Assembly: GCA_019694755.1 (NCBI GenBank)
Contig: JAIBBI010000040.1
Coordinates: 1-36,553, forward strand
Origin: Gemmataceae bacterium
Lineage (GTDB): Bacteria > Planctomycetota > Planctomycetia > Gemmatales > Gemmataceae
Length of the DNA stretch: 36,553 bases
Direction of reading: 5' to 3'
Shown: piece by piece, positions 24,284-33,419 of the stretch
Layout: every line of letters begins with the position of its first letter
Position numbering within the stretch: position 1 is the stretch's first letter
Made by a program: the position numbers and the translations under genes
The notes under the pieces: model-generated
The model's database searches: none
The model's input: only the letters and a program-made list of their open reading frames with translations
What the model was told of the DNA's origin: nothing

Positions 24284-26011
24284 ATGAGATGGCTCCCCGC
24301 AATCCTCGTGGGGCTCGGCCTCGTCGGGCCGGGCCGGGCCGGTGAGCCCGCCACGCTCCTGCAACTGCTGCCCAAACAGGCCGATGCCGCCCTCGTCGTC
24401 GACCGCCCGCGGCTGCTCGTGGAATCCGTGGCCGGCTACCCGGTCCTGCAGGAACTCACGGCCTTCGAGGCTGTCCGAGAGCAACTTGCTTCCACCTCCA
24501 GCCGCCAACTTCGCGACTTGGTCCGGCACTTCGAGAAGGAACTCGGCAAGCCCTGGCCCGACCTGCTCGACGCGCTGGCGGGCAAGGGCGCGTGCCTCGG
24601 CATCCGGTTTGCCGGGGATAGCTCGGGCGTCATGCTCATCGTCCACGCGACCGACGAACCGCTTCTGAAGAAGGCTCTCGCTGTCGCCCTCGACGTGATC
24701 AAATCCGCTCCCCGGGCCGACGACGCCAAGATCGCGTCGGCCGAGTACCGGGGTGTCACCGGCTATCAGGTCGGCCCGAACGCCTTCGTGGCCTTGTCGG
24801 GCCCGGTAATGTTCCTTTCCAACAAGCGTGAAGCGATCCGCGCGGGGATTGACCTGCATCTCGACGGGCCGGCCCAGAGTTTCGAATCGGCCGGGCGGGC
24901 AAAGGCGGCCCGCGATCTCCTACCCCGCGACCCGCTCGCATGGTTCGTCGCCAGCACCGAGCGGCTCCACGAGCAGCCCGAAGCGAAGCAGGCGTACGAA
25001 TATCCCAAGGGCGACCTGATTCAGTTGATCCTGTTCCAGGGCATCATCGACACCCTGGGCAAGGCACCGGGCGTGGCCGGCGCGCTGACGCGCTCAGCCG
25101 ACGGGATGACCGGCACGATCCGGATGCCCGCGGGCCGGCAGGCGACGCCCTCCGGTCTCGCGCTGCACTACCCCGCCGACAAGTCGCCCGGATCGCTGCC
25201 GCTGCTCGAACCGAAAGACGTATTGCTTTCCACGAGTTTCTACCTCGACCTGAGCCGCCTGTGGAACGACCGCGAAAAGCTGCTTACGGAGAAGACCCGC
25301 CAGGATCTGGAGAAAGCAGAGAAGGACCTCGGCCGGTTCCTCGGCGGCCGACGACTCAGCGAGATCCTCGCCGGGATGGGCACGCACCACCGCGTCGTGG
25401 TCACCCATCAGTCGAAGCCCGGTTATGCGAAACGGCCGGATCAGCCCATCCCCGCGTTCGCCTTCGTGTCCGACATCCGCGACCCGGCCTATCCCAATGC
25501 CATGAATGCGATCCTTCGCCTTGCGGCCTTCATCGGCGGCGCGGGCGCGCAGTTCAAGTATGCCGAGGAGACTATCGGCGAAGCGAAGCTCATCACCTAC
25601 CGCTTTCCCGAATCCAAGACCGTCGAGGGCGACGGCGCGGGATTCCGCTTCAACTTCAGCCCGTGTTTCGGCCGGGTCGGAGATCAGTATGTCGTTTCGT
25701 CCACAGTTGAACTGGCCCGGGAACTGATCCCGCTGCTCAACGCCAAACCCGGAGTCGGCGAAGCCGCCACGTCCCGCCTGCGCGTTTACGGCGCGGGCGG
25801 CGCGACAGTGCTGAAGGCCGTCGAGGATCAACTGCTCACGCAGACGATCCTCGATCGCGCCGTCTCGGCCGACGACGCCCGCAAGGAGGCGGCCCGGTTC
25901 ATCGACTGGGTCCGCACGCTGGGCAGCGTCGGCATCGAGGTCAACTATTCGGCCGACGACATGCGACTCGACTTTCACCATCGCCCGGCCCGAACCGGAG
26001 GTGGCTCGTGA
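24284..26011 (+). CDS. Secreted hypothetical protein, possibly DUF3352-like
   Basis: A 575-residue protein with a signal peptide (MRWLPAILVGLGLVGPGRAG). The body resembles planctomycete proteins of the DUF3352 kind: LLPKQADAALVVDRPRLL at the mature N-terminus, short repeated beta-alpha units (MLIVHATDEPLLKKAL, VMFLSNKREAIRAGID, YVVSSTVELARELIPLL) and acidic-basic helices between. That assignment is tentative. There is no catalytic motif and no second membrane segment. Its TGA stop overlaps the GTG start of the DUF1800 gene by four bases, so the two are translationally coupled and presumably work in one process. A GGGGG run ends about ten bases before the ATG. Confidence 0.75.
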   Translation: MRWLPAILVGLGLVGPGRAGEPATLLQLLPKQADAALVVDRPRLLVESVAGYPVLQELTAFEAVREQLASTSSRQLRDLVRHFEKELGKPWPDLLDALAGKGACLGIRFAGDSSGVMLIVHATDEPLLKKALAVALDVIKSAPRADDAKIASAEYRGVTGYQVGPNAFVALSGPVMFLSNKREAIRAGIDLHLDGPAQSFESAGRAKAARDLLPRDPLAWFVASTERLHEQPEAKQAYEYPKGDLIQLILFQGIIDTLGKAPGVAGALTRSADGMTGTIRMPAGRQATPSGLALHYPADKSPGSLPLLEPKDVLLSTSFYLDLSRLWNDREKLLTEKTRQDLEKAEKDLGRFLGGRRLSEILAGMGTHHRVVVTHQSKPGYAKRPDQPIPAFAFVSDIRDPAYPNAMNAILRLAAFIGGAGAQFKYAEETIGEAKLITYRFPESKTVEGDGAGFRFNFSPCFGRVGDQYVVSSTVELARELIPLLNAKPGVGEAATSRLRVYGAGGATVLKAVEDQLLTQTILDRAVSADDARKEAARFIDWVRTLGSVGIEVNYSADDMRLDFHHRPARTGGGS

Positions 26012-27375
26012 ACATCGATCCGCGATGGGCCTGGGCCGCGTACGCGCCCTCGGCCGCCGCCCCGTGGAATCTCCAACGGGTCGGGCACCTCTATCGCCGG
26101 GCCGCCTTCGGGGCCAACTGGGCTGAGCTGCAGGCCGGCCTGTCATCGGGGCCGGAGAAGACCGTCGACGCGCTGCTCGCTGGAGGGCCGGACGCCGAAC
26201 CGTTCCCCCCGGCCATCACCAAGGCCAACAACGGCTTCCAGCTTTCCTCGTGGTGGCTCAAGCGACTTCTGGAATCGAAGCACCCGCTCCGCGAAAAGTT
26301 GACGCTCTTCTGGCACAATCACTTTGCCACCTCGAACGCCAAGGTGAACAACACCGGCGCGATGATCGGCATGTACGACCTGCTGTACCGCCAGTCGCTG
26401 GGCAACTTCGGCGACATGGCGCAGGAGATCACGCTCGATCCCGCGATGCTCGTATGGCTCGACACCGTGACCAGCACCCGCGGTCAGCCCAATGAGAATT
26501 ACGCTCGCGAACTGATGGAGCTATTCACGCTTGGCATCGGCCACTACACCGAGGCCGACATCCGCGAGGCGGCCAGGGCCTTTACTGGCTACGAGATCAA
26601 GGACGGCCGCGGGCGACTGAACCCCGCGAAGCACGACGCCACCCCCAAGACTGTATTCGGTCAATCGGGGAACTGGTCCGCGGACGACATCGTGAAAGCC
26701 TGCCTGAAACAGCCCGCCTGCCCCTACTTCATCGTGGGCAAACTCTACCGCTACCTCGTCTCGGAGGCCGACACCCCAAGCCGCGAATTGCTCGCCCCGC
26801 TCGCCGAGGCGTTTGCGGGGGACTTCGACATCGGCAAACTGGTCGCCCGTATCCTGCGATCGAACCTGTTCTTCTCAGACACGGTGTACCGGGCCCGAGT
26901 CAAGTCGCCGGTCGAGTTCGCCGTCGGCATCGTCCACGCACTTGAGGGCCGGGTGCCGGCCAGCGCGCTCGCGCTCGCCCTGGAGAGCCTCGGCCAGCGG
27001 CTCGGCTATCCGCCGAACGTGAAGGGGTGGGACGGCGGCCAAGTCTGGCTCAACGCCCAGACCCTCCTCTACCGGCAAAACCTGGCACTCGCGCTCACAT
27101 CCACAGACGATGATCGCTTCAAGAGCCGGACCGACCCGGCCCAACTCGCCAGATCGCTCGGCAAGGTCGAGGGCGATCAGCCGGTCGAACTGTTCGTCGA
27201 CCTGTTCCTCCAAGGCGACCTGCGCACGGGCACAAAGTCGCAACTGATCCAGTTCCTGCAGGAGGCCCGCCGGCAGAAGCGGCCCGCCTTCTGGTCCGAC
27301 GAGCGCGTCGAGGCCCAGCCGCTCCGCGGACTGTGTCACCTCGTCCTGGCGCAACCCGAATTCCAACTGGCGTAA
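26008..27375 (+). CDS. DUF1800 domain-containing protein
   Basis: A 455-residue protein matching DUF1800 along nearly all its length: LQRVGHLYRRAAFGANWAEL near 23-42, LTLFWHNHFATS, the PNENYARELMELFTLGIGHY block, and a C-terminal segment with YPPNVKGWDGGQVWLN. DUF1800 proteins occur next to DUF1501 proteins, as here, and their function is unsettled; a role in export or assembly of surface material has been suggested. There is no signal peptide. The start is GTG at 26008, overlapping the preceding stop (GTGA); this and the intact N-terminal family block support it. The DUF1501 gene begins 30 bases after the stop. Confidence 0.93.
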   Translation: MNIDPRWAWAAYAPSAAAPWNLQRVGHLYRRAAFGANWAELQAGLSSGPEKTVDALLAGGPDAEPFPPAITKANNGFQLSSWWLKRLLESKHPLREKLTLFWHNHFATSNAKVNNTGAMIGMYDLLYRQSLGNFGDMAQEITLDPAMLVWLDTVTSTRGQPNENYARELMELFTLGIGHYTEADIREAARAFTGYEIKDGRGRLNPAKHDATPKTVFGQSGNWSADDIVKACLKQPACPYFIVGKLYRYLVSEADTPSRELLAPLAEAFAGDFDIGKLVARILRSNLFFSDTVYRARVKSPVEFAVGIVHALEGRVPASALALALESLGQRLGYPPNVKGWDGGQVWLNAQTLLYRQNLALALTSTDDDRFKSRTDPAQLARSLGKVEGDQPVELFVDLFLQGDLRTGTKSQLIQFLQEARRQKRPAFWSDERVEAQPLRGLCHLVLAQPEFQLA

Positions 27376-27404
27376 GATACACACTCCGGAAAGCCGAGGC
27401 CGAT

Positions 27405-28619
27405 ATGTGGAGCCGCCGCAACTTCCTGAAGTCGTCGAGCCTGGTCGCCTGCTCGCCGGTCGTGCCCGCCTTCCTCGCCCGCACCGCCCGGGCCGCCCCG
27501 GCGGGCAAGGACACCATTCTGGTGATGGTCCAACTCACCGGCGGCAACGACGGCCTGAACACCGTCATCCCGCACAAGCACCCGCGCTACGCCCAGTACC
27601 GCCCGACGCTGCGCGTCCCGTCGAGTCAGGTAAAGAAGGTCGACGACCAGTTCGGCCTGCACCCGTCGCTCGACGGGTTTGCCAAGCTGCTTGAGAAGCA
27701 GGCGCTCGGCATCGTTCACGGCGTCGGGTATCCGAACCCGAGCCAGTCGCACTTCCGGTCGATGGATATCTGGAATGCCGGGAGCACGGCCGAGTCGCTC
27801 TCCGAGGGCTGGCTGGGCAAGGCGCTCCGGCAGATCGACGGCCCGGCCTTTCACCTGGCCGGCAACAACGAGTCGGCCCCGCTCGCGCTCGAGGGAGCGC
27901 CCGTCCGTGCGCCCTCCGTCCGGTCGCTCGACGACTTTCAACTGAAGCTGGGCACTACCACCGGCGCGGAATCGCGGATGCAGAAATCGATCATCGAAGG
28001 CTCGGCCGCGAACACCAGCGGCGACGGCCTCCTCGACTTCGTCCGGAAAACAGCCGGGAACACCTACGATGCGACCCGGCGACTCAAAGAGGTCGCCGCC
28101 AATTACCAGCCGAAAGTGCCGTATCCGCAGACCGGCCTCGCCAACCGTCTGCGACTGGCGGCCCAGCTCATCGACGCCGGCCTGGGTGCCCGCATCTTCT
28201 ACGTCAGCATCGACGGCTTCGACACACACTCGGGTCAGGGCGGCGCGAACGGGCCGCACGCCAACCTGCTCGCCGAGGTCGGTAATGCCATTGCCGCGTT
28301 CTACGGCGACCTCGCCGCCCGGGGGCATGGCGAGCGCGTGCTGATCGCAACCTTCAGCGAGTTCGGCCGGCGGGCCCAGGAGAACGGCTCGCGCGGCACC
28401 GATCACGGCTCCGGCGCGCCGATGTTCCTTGTCGGCGGCCGGGTCCGGCCCGGGCTGATCGGCGAGCACCCCGATCTCGAGAAACTCGAGCAGGGCAACC
28501 TCCGGCACACCTGCGACTTCCGCTCGGTGTATGCGGCGATCTGCGAGAAGTGGCTCGGCGTACCGTCGGAACCGCTGCTCGGCGCGAAGTACCCCGCGGC
28601 CAACGTCTTCCGGGCCTGA
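27405..28619 (+). CDS. DUF1501 domain-containing protein with Tat signal
   Basis: A 404-residue protein starting MWSRRNFLKSSSLVACSP, a twin-arginine signal peptide, so export in folded form is expected. The DUF1501 region follows: LVMVQLTGGNDGLNTVIPH, LHPSLDGFAKLLEKQALGIV, SQSHFRSMDIW, ISIDGFDTHS-like VSIDGFDTHSGQGG, and FSEFGRRAQENGSRGTDHGS. These resemble the alkaline-phosphatase/sulfatase-like fold to which DUF1501 is related, but activity has not been shown for the family. The ATG at 27405 has GAGG five bases upstream; an in-frame start at 27333 would add 24 residues ahead of the Tat signal and overlap DUF1800. It is the partner gene of DUF1800. Confidence 0.93.
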   Translation: MWSRRNFLKSSSLVACSPVVPAFLARTARAAPAGKDTILVMVQLTGGNDGLNTVIPHKHPRYAQYRPTLRVPSSQVKKVDDQFGLHPSLDGFAKLLEKQALGIVHGVGYPNPSQSHFRSMDIWNAGSTAESLSEGWLGKALRQIDGPAFHLAGNNESAPLALEGAPVRAPSVRSLDDFQLKLGTTTGAESRMQKSIIEGSAANTSGDGLLDFVRKTAGNTYDATRRLKEVAANYQPKVPYPQTGLANRLRLAAQLIDAGLGARIFYVSIDGFDTHSGQGGANGPHANLLAEVGNAIAAFYGDLAARGHGERVLIATFSEFGRRAQENGSRGTDHGSGAPMFLVGGRVRPGLIGEHPDLEKLEQGNLRHTCDFRSVYAAICEKWLGVPSEPLLGAKYPAANVFRA

Positions 28620-28673
28620 CACCCGGCCGGCATGTAAACTCTCTGAGTTCCACCCGCGACTCCGAGATCTGCC

Positions 28674-31040
28674 ATGCCGCCGACGGCGACACCACCCCCG
28701 CGAAGCCCGGCCCTCATTCGCCGGCTGTTCGCCGGCGTTCTCCTCATGGGCCTCGGCGTGTTGGCCGGGGCCCTTCCCCTGCTGCCATTCCACTCGGCCG
28801 CGTTCTGCCTCGGGCTGATTCTGATCAGCTCGGGCATCATCGACACGGTCGTGGCCCACGCGGGGCTCGCCACCCGCCGGTTGGAGTCCGCGTGGTTCGG
28901 CGGCAGCGTGTCGATCGTCGCCGGAGTGCTGCTCCTCGCGGTCGAGCGTTTCGTTTTTCCCGCCCTGGCGATGCTGCTCGGCGTCTCGTGGGTAATCGAC
29001 GGCGGCTTCCGCGTCGCCTCGGCCGTCCGCGGCGGCAAGAGTTCGCAGGGCCTCTTCGGGTTCCTCGACGGCGTGCTCAACATTCTCGTCGGCGCGGCCA
29101 TCGCCCTGCAATGGCCCGTTTCGGGCGCTTTTTCGCTCGGCATCGCCATCGCCCTGCGGCTGATCTCCGACGGCTGGACGACGCTCGTCGGCCGGTCGGG
29201 TGATGTGGCATTCAAGCCGGGCACGCCCGACTGCCACCCCGACGCCCGCCTGGGATTGCCGGCCCACGCCGAGTTCGCGACTTTGCGCCAGCAGTGGGAA
29301 TCGGAGGTCGACACGCGCGAGCGGCTCAACCGCTACTGGCGCGTGATGTTCATCATCACGTTCTTCGCGATCCACTTCGGCCGGATGAACGCCACGTGGG
29401 ATCTCGTCGGCATGATCTCGCCGGTCGGCGCGGTACTCGGCGACGTGGTTCTCGGTCTGCTCATCACCTATGTTCTTTTCGCGCCGACCCGTTGGTTCAT
29501 CCTGTGGCTGACTCGGCCGATCGAACGGCGAAGCTGGTCCAAGACCATGGCCGCCTACGACTCGGGCGGCGGCCGGGGCCCCGTCGCCCGGCTGCGGTCG
29601 GCCTGGCTGATGCGGCGACTTCGCGGGTCGTACGAGGCCGAACGCAATGCCGGCTCACTGACCGGCCTGCTCGGCTGGGGCATGCAGGTCGGCCTGCCAA
29701 TCGCCGCCGTGCTGATCGCCCTGAACCCGATCTGGGGGTTCACCTGGTACTTCAACAGCGAAAACTGGGTCACCGGCATCTGGGAGCACTGGGCGGCACA
29801 CCGCACCGACGATTGGCGACTGGAAATGGTTCGCGCCGTCCGCCGGGCCGAGCCCGACGGCGAAAGCCCCGAGTTTCACCGCCTGCGGCCGCCGGGCATC
29901 GACGGCACCGGCGATTTCGGTTTCATCGTGATCGGCGATACCGGCGAAGGCGACCCCTCGCAGCTTTGCCTGAAAGACCGGATCATCGACGTCGGCCGGC
30001 AGGACCACGTCAAGTTCCTCGTTGTCTCCTCCGACGTGATCTACCCCTCGGGCACGATGAGCGACTACGAGCCGAAGTTTTACCTGCCGTTCAAGGGGTT
30101 CACGAAGCCGATTTACGCCATCCCGGGCAATCACGACTGGTTCGATGCCGGCGAGTCGTTCATGGCCCATTTCCTGACGCCGACCTCGGCCCGGGCCGCA
30201 CTGCTCGGCCGGCGCGAAGCCGACCACGGACTCACGACCACCACCGAAAACAAGATCGACGGCATGGTCGCGGAGGCCCGGCGGTTGCAATCGTTGTACG
30301 GCATCGCCTGCGGCAAGCAGCACGCACCTTACATGGAAATCCAGACCGACCGGTTCGCGATGATCATGGTCGATACCGGCATCGTGAAGTGCATTGACGA
30401 AGACCAGCGGAAGTGGCTCAACGCGGCCCTGGCACGGGCGAAGGGGAAGTTCATCTTCGCCCTGACCGGGCATCCGTTCTATGCCGGGGGGTTCGACCAG
30501 CGCGTCGACAACCCCGGTCTTCGCGACCTCTCGGCCACGCTGATCGAGGCCGGCGCATCGATCTGCATGGCCGGCGATACGCACGACTTCGAGTATTACG
30601 ACGAGCCGACGGCGAAGCGGACCGTCCGCCACTTCGTCAACGGCGGCGGCGGCGCGTACCTGAGCATCGGTACCGCGCTCGACTGGCCGCGGACGCTCCC
30701 CGTCGAGCGGTGCGGGCATTACCCGCGGGCCGACGCGATCGTCCGGAAGTTGAACGAGGAGACGCCAACCCTGAAATGGCCGCTCTGGCGGTGGGTGCGC
30801 GACTGGCACGCCTGGCCGATGACCTCCGAAGCGATGGCCTCGGCCTTCAACTACAACCGTGCGCCGTTCTACCAGAGCTTCATGGAGGTGCGCGTCGAGC
30901 GGAGCAAAAACCAGGTCCGCCTGCTGCTGCACTCGGCCGACGGGCAATTGCGCTGGAAAGACCTTTACCGGTCCGGCCCGCCGGGCGGCTCACCGGCTCC
31001 GGACGACTTCGTCGAGTTCGTTGTCCCGATGGACGGCTGA
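28674..31040 (+). CDS. HdeD-like (DUF308) membrane domain fused to calcineurin-like phosphoesterase
   Basis: A 788-residue protein with two parts. Residues about 15-180 have six hydrophobic segments with an HdeD/DUF308 look (LISSGIIDTVVAH, LGVSWVIDGGFRVASA, LISDGWTTLVGR). Three or so further helices lie between 220 and 370. The soluble end is a metallophosphatase: IGDTGEG (D422), SSDVIYP (D454, with Ser where Gly is usual), GNHDW (N486, H487, D488), TGHPFY (H600) and GDTHD (H637). Together these supply the usual two-metal site, so it should be an active phosphoesterase or phosphatase of unknown substrate, anchored in the membrane. The orientation of the catalytic domain cannot be told. Its last 76 bases overlap the convergent plsY fusion gene. 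Confidence 0.85.
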   Translation: MPPTATPPPRSPALIRRLFAGVLLMGLGVLAGALPLLPFHSAAFCLGLILISSGIIDTVVAHAGLATRRLESAWFGGSVSIVAGVLLLAVERFVFPALAMLLGVSWVIDGGFRVASAVRGGKSSQGLFGFLDGVLNILVGAAIALQWPVSGAFSLGIAIALRLISDGWTTLVGRSGDVAFKPGTPDCHPDARLGLPAHAEFATLRQQWESEVDTRERLNRYWRVMFIITFFAIHFGRMNATWDLVGMISPVGAVLGDVVLGLLITYVLFAPTRWFILWLTRPIERRSWSKTMAAYDSGGGRGPVARLRSAWLMRRLRGSYEAERNAGSLTGLLGWGMQVGLPIAAVLIALNPIWGFTWYFNSENWVTGIWEHWAAHRTDDWRLEMVRAVRRAEPDGESPEFHRLRPPGIDGTGDFGFIVIGDTGEGDPSQLCLKDRIIDVGRQDHVKFLVVSSDVIYPSGTMSDYEPKFYLPFKGFTKPIYAIPGNHDWFDAGESFMAHFLTPTSARAALLGRREADHGLTTTTENKIDGMVAEARRLQSLYGIACGKQHAPYMEIQTDRFAMIMVDTGIVKCIDEDQRKWLNAALARAKGKFIFALTGHPFYAGGFDQRVDNPGLRDLSATLIEAGASICMAGDTHDFEYYDEPTAKRTVRHFVNGGGGAYLSIGTALDWPRTLPVERCGHYPRADAIVRKLNEETPTLKWPLWRWVRDWHAWPMTSEAMASAFNYNRAPFYQSFMEVRVERSKNQVRLLLHSADGQLRWKDLYRSGPPGGSPAPDDFVEFVVPMDG

Positions 31041-32146
31041 CCGATACAGCCGGCCAGCGCGAGCCCCGGCACCAGCAGCGCGAGCGATCCGAGGTTCAGC
31101 CCGAGGCTCACGAGGTGCCAATTGGCAAAGGCCGACCGCGCGGCCGTGCTCTCGAACCGCGTCGCACGCATGTCGCTGACCTTGCGGTTGATCGGCCAAC
31201 CGACGGCGACACACACCAGCGCAACAAAGAGCAATGCCGCCCGCCAGCGGGATGTACGACCCGGCCGGCTGATGAGCCAGCCGATGGCCGTGCCGGTGGC
31301 GATTACGCCGCAGATCGCCTGCATGAAAAAGTAACGCGGGAACATGGGGCCGATCGCCGTCCCGGCCAATCGGCTGCCGAGTTCCTCCACCGGCTCCGCA
31401 AGGCGGAACCAAGCGGGCAGCGCCTCGGCAAACTGCTTGAACGTGTCGAACAGTGACGTCGCGATCCCGAGGGAGAAGAACAGTCCACCCCCGGCCCAGA
31501 GCCCGATCGCGAGCGCATGCACGGGCGGCATCCACGAGTCGAACCGAAACAGACTGGCCAACCGCGACTCGGTGCCCGCGCGGATCCGGCCGATGTTGCT
31601 GCGGTGCCGGGCGATCACCAGCCCGGAGATGACGAGCGCGAGAAAGTTGGCCGGCGCGAATGCTTCGGGCGACATCGCCAGTTGCGATACTGCCAGCACG
31701 GTGGCCGCCACAATCGACGCAAGCGACATCGTCTGCCCGGCCAGGATCGTGCAGGCGAAACCGAGAATCGCCAGCCCGGCAGCGCCCGGCATCAGGACCG
31801 TCAGCGTGCCGCCGGCCGTGGCCACGCCCTTGCCACCGCGGAACCGGAGGAACGGCGAGAACGTGTGCCCCATCACGGCAGCGAGGCCGGTGACCGCGGG
31901 CCAGACTGTTGCCGGCGCGAGGTAGGTCGCCGCGGCCGCGGGGCCCGCGCCTTTGAGGAAGTCGAAGAAGAACACGAGGAAGCCGTACTTCTTGCCGAGC
32001 ACCCGGCCGACGTTGGTCGCGCCGACGTTGCCGCTGCCCGCCTGAAAGATGTCGACGCCTCGGGCCCGCGCCACCACCACGCCGAACGGGATCGCGCCGA
32101 CGAGATAGCCGGCGACCGCGAGCAACCAGTGCAGGGAATCGGGCAT
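30965..32146 (-). CDS. plsY: Glycerol-3-phosphate acyltransferase PlsY fused to DUF4149 domain
   Basis: A 393-residue membrane protein. Residues 1-200 are PlsY, which transfers acyl from acyl-phosphate to glycerol-3-phosphate in the first step of phospholipid synthesis. The three signature loops are intact: GSGNVGATNVGR (37-48), FRGGKGVAT (102-110) and RHRSNIGRIRAGTES (180-194). Normal PlsY is about 200 residues. Here a further domain (about 206-375) with four hydrophobic segments follows, including HALAIGLWAGGGLFF, YFFMQAICGVI and WPINRKVSDMR, which looks like DUF4149 (TMEM205-like). The start at 32146 has GAGG six bases upstream. The hydrophilic tail is encoded antisense to the end of the phosphoesterase gene. 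It follows the GT4 gene by 74 bp and may be its last cotranscribed gene. Confidence 0.9.
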   Translation of the reverse strand: MPDSLHWLLAVAGYLVGAIPFGVVVARARGVDIFQAGSGNVGATNVGRVLGKKYGFLVFFFDFLKGAGPAAAATYLAPATVWPAVTGLAAVMGHTFSPFLRFRGGKGVATAGGTLTVLMPGAAGLAILGFACTILAGQTMSLASIVAATVLAVSQLAMSPEAFAPANFLALVISGLVIARHRSNIGRIRAGTESRLASLFRFDSWMPPVHALAIGLWAGGGLFFSLGIATSLFDTFKQFAEALPAWFRLAEPVEELGSRLAGTAIGPMFPRYFFMQAICGVIATGTAIGWLISRPGRTSRWRAALLFVALVCVAVGWPINRKVSDMRATRFESTAARSAFANWHLVSLGLNLGSLALLVPGLALAGCIGQPSIGTTNSTKSSGAGEPPGGPDR

Positions 32147-32220
32147 GCCTTGCCTCATCCGTCGACGAAGAGCTGGGATGAGGGAACGATACGGCGGCGG
32201 CGGTTCAACGCAAAGCCGGG

Positions 32221-33396
32221 CTAACCCGCCCGGCGCGCCCGCGACGCGATGACGCCGCCGAGGATTCGCTCGAACGCCTGGACGTGGTGGTCGAAGGTCC
32301 ACCGGCCGGCCGCGCCTCGTGCGGCTCGACTGATCTCCGCGCGACGATTGTCATCGAGCAGGTCGAGGATCGGGCGGGCCATTTCGCCGGGGTCGTGCGG
32401 GTCGCGGATGACATAGCCCTCGGCCGGGAGGCGGAGCAACTCGCTCGCGCCGTTGTTGGTCGTGGTGACCACCGGCAGACCGCAGGCCAGCGCCTCGAGG
32501 ACGACCAGCGAGCACGGATCGTAGAAGGTCGGGTGAATGAAGAAGTCGGCGGAGTAGAACACACGCCGCACGTCGGCACAGTGCCCGACGAAGCGGACCC
32601 GGTCGGCCACGCCGAGCCGATGGGCCAGCCGGCGCCAGGGCCGGGTCTGCGGGCTGCCCGCGACGACGAGCCGGAATTTCGATTCCTTCGGGATCAGCGG
32701 CAGGCATCGCAGGAGCGGTTCGAGCCCCTTGAGCCGGTAGTTCATGGCCACCACCGCGCCGACGATGTCGTCGGCCGCCAGGTCCCACGCCTTGCGGTTG
32801 GCGACACGCACGGCCGGGCGGTCGTGCTCGGGGAACCGCGACGGGTCGATGGCGTTGTGAATCACCGGGACGGTGGCCGGGTCGACGCCGTAGTACTTCC
32901 GCGCGTGCTCGCGCACGAGCGCGGAGTTGGCCACGAACAGCGGGCGGTCCGGCGCGGTGAGCAGGCGGCGCTCCATGCGCGAGTACGACCAGTTGGCCGA
33001 CTCGACGTATTGCGCCATCCGGGCGATGGTCCGCGGGAATCCGGGCTGGTGCTTCAGGAGGTTATGCGCGGCCGTCGCCACGTGCAGGCCGCCGAGCGGG
33101 TAGTACACGTCGGTGCCGAAGAGCTTGTCGAAGCTGATGGAGACTTCCGGCCGGTCGACGGCGAGCGCCTGCCGGAGCGTCGCGCTGAATTTCCAGGGCC
33201 GGCCGGCCCGCGGACCGCGCGACTTGCGGAGCGGGTGAATCACCACGTCGGCCGGCAGCGCGGTCGGGTCCCACCGGGCGGCGTACAGGTGCAACTCGTG
33301 CCCCGCGGCCGACAGTCGCCGGACGAGGTCGGCGACGTACATCTCCGCGCCGCCCCGCCGGGGTAGAACATTCTCGTGACAAACCGCGATCTGCAT
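32221..33396 (-). CDS. Family 4 glycosyltransferase, WaaG-like
   Basis: A 391-residue GT-B glycosyltransferase. The N-terminus MQIAVCHENVLPRRGGAEMYVADL resembles WaaG (RfaG), the LPS core glucosyltransferase, with its R-x-GGAE loop. The C-terminal donor site has HPTFYDPCSLVVLEALACG with the EX7E-type spacing and GLPVVTTTNNGASELL. Its position beside WaaP-like kinases and a GT9 enzyme supports a role in LPS core assembly at the cytoplasmic face; the sugar donor is not known. The start at 33396 is the natural family N-terminus, with a weak AAGGGA upstream. A longer frame reaching 33681 runs into the kinase gene and is rejected. It lies 23 bp after that kinase's stop. Confidence 0.92.
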   Translation of the reverse strand: MQIAVCHENVLPRRGGAEMYVADLVRRLSAAGHELHLYAARWDPTALPADVVIHPLRKSRGPRAGRPWKFSATLRQALAVDRPEVSISFDKLFGTDVYYPLGGLHVATAAHNLLKHQPGFPRTIARMAQYVESANWSYSRMERRLLTAPDRPLFVANSALVREHARKYYGVDPATVPVIHNAIDPSRFPEHDRPAVRVANRKAWDLAADDIVGAVVAMNYRLKGLEPLLRCLPLIPKESKFRLVVAGSPQTRPWRRLAHRLGVADRVRFVGHCADVRRVFYSADFFIHPTFYDPCSLVVLEALACGLPVVTTTNNGASELLRLPAEGYVIRDPHDPGEMARPILDLLDDNRRAEISRAARGAAGRWTFDHHVQAFERILGGVIASRARRAG

Positions 33397-33419
33397 CGCG
33401 CCACTGTTCCCTTCAATAG

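Noticed and set aside
27336-30947. Minus-strand frames of 679 and 430 codons opposite DUF1501 and the phosphoesterase
   Set aside because: No domain or signal recognisable; antisense to well-supported genes.
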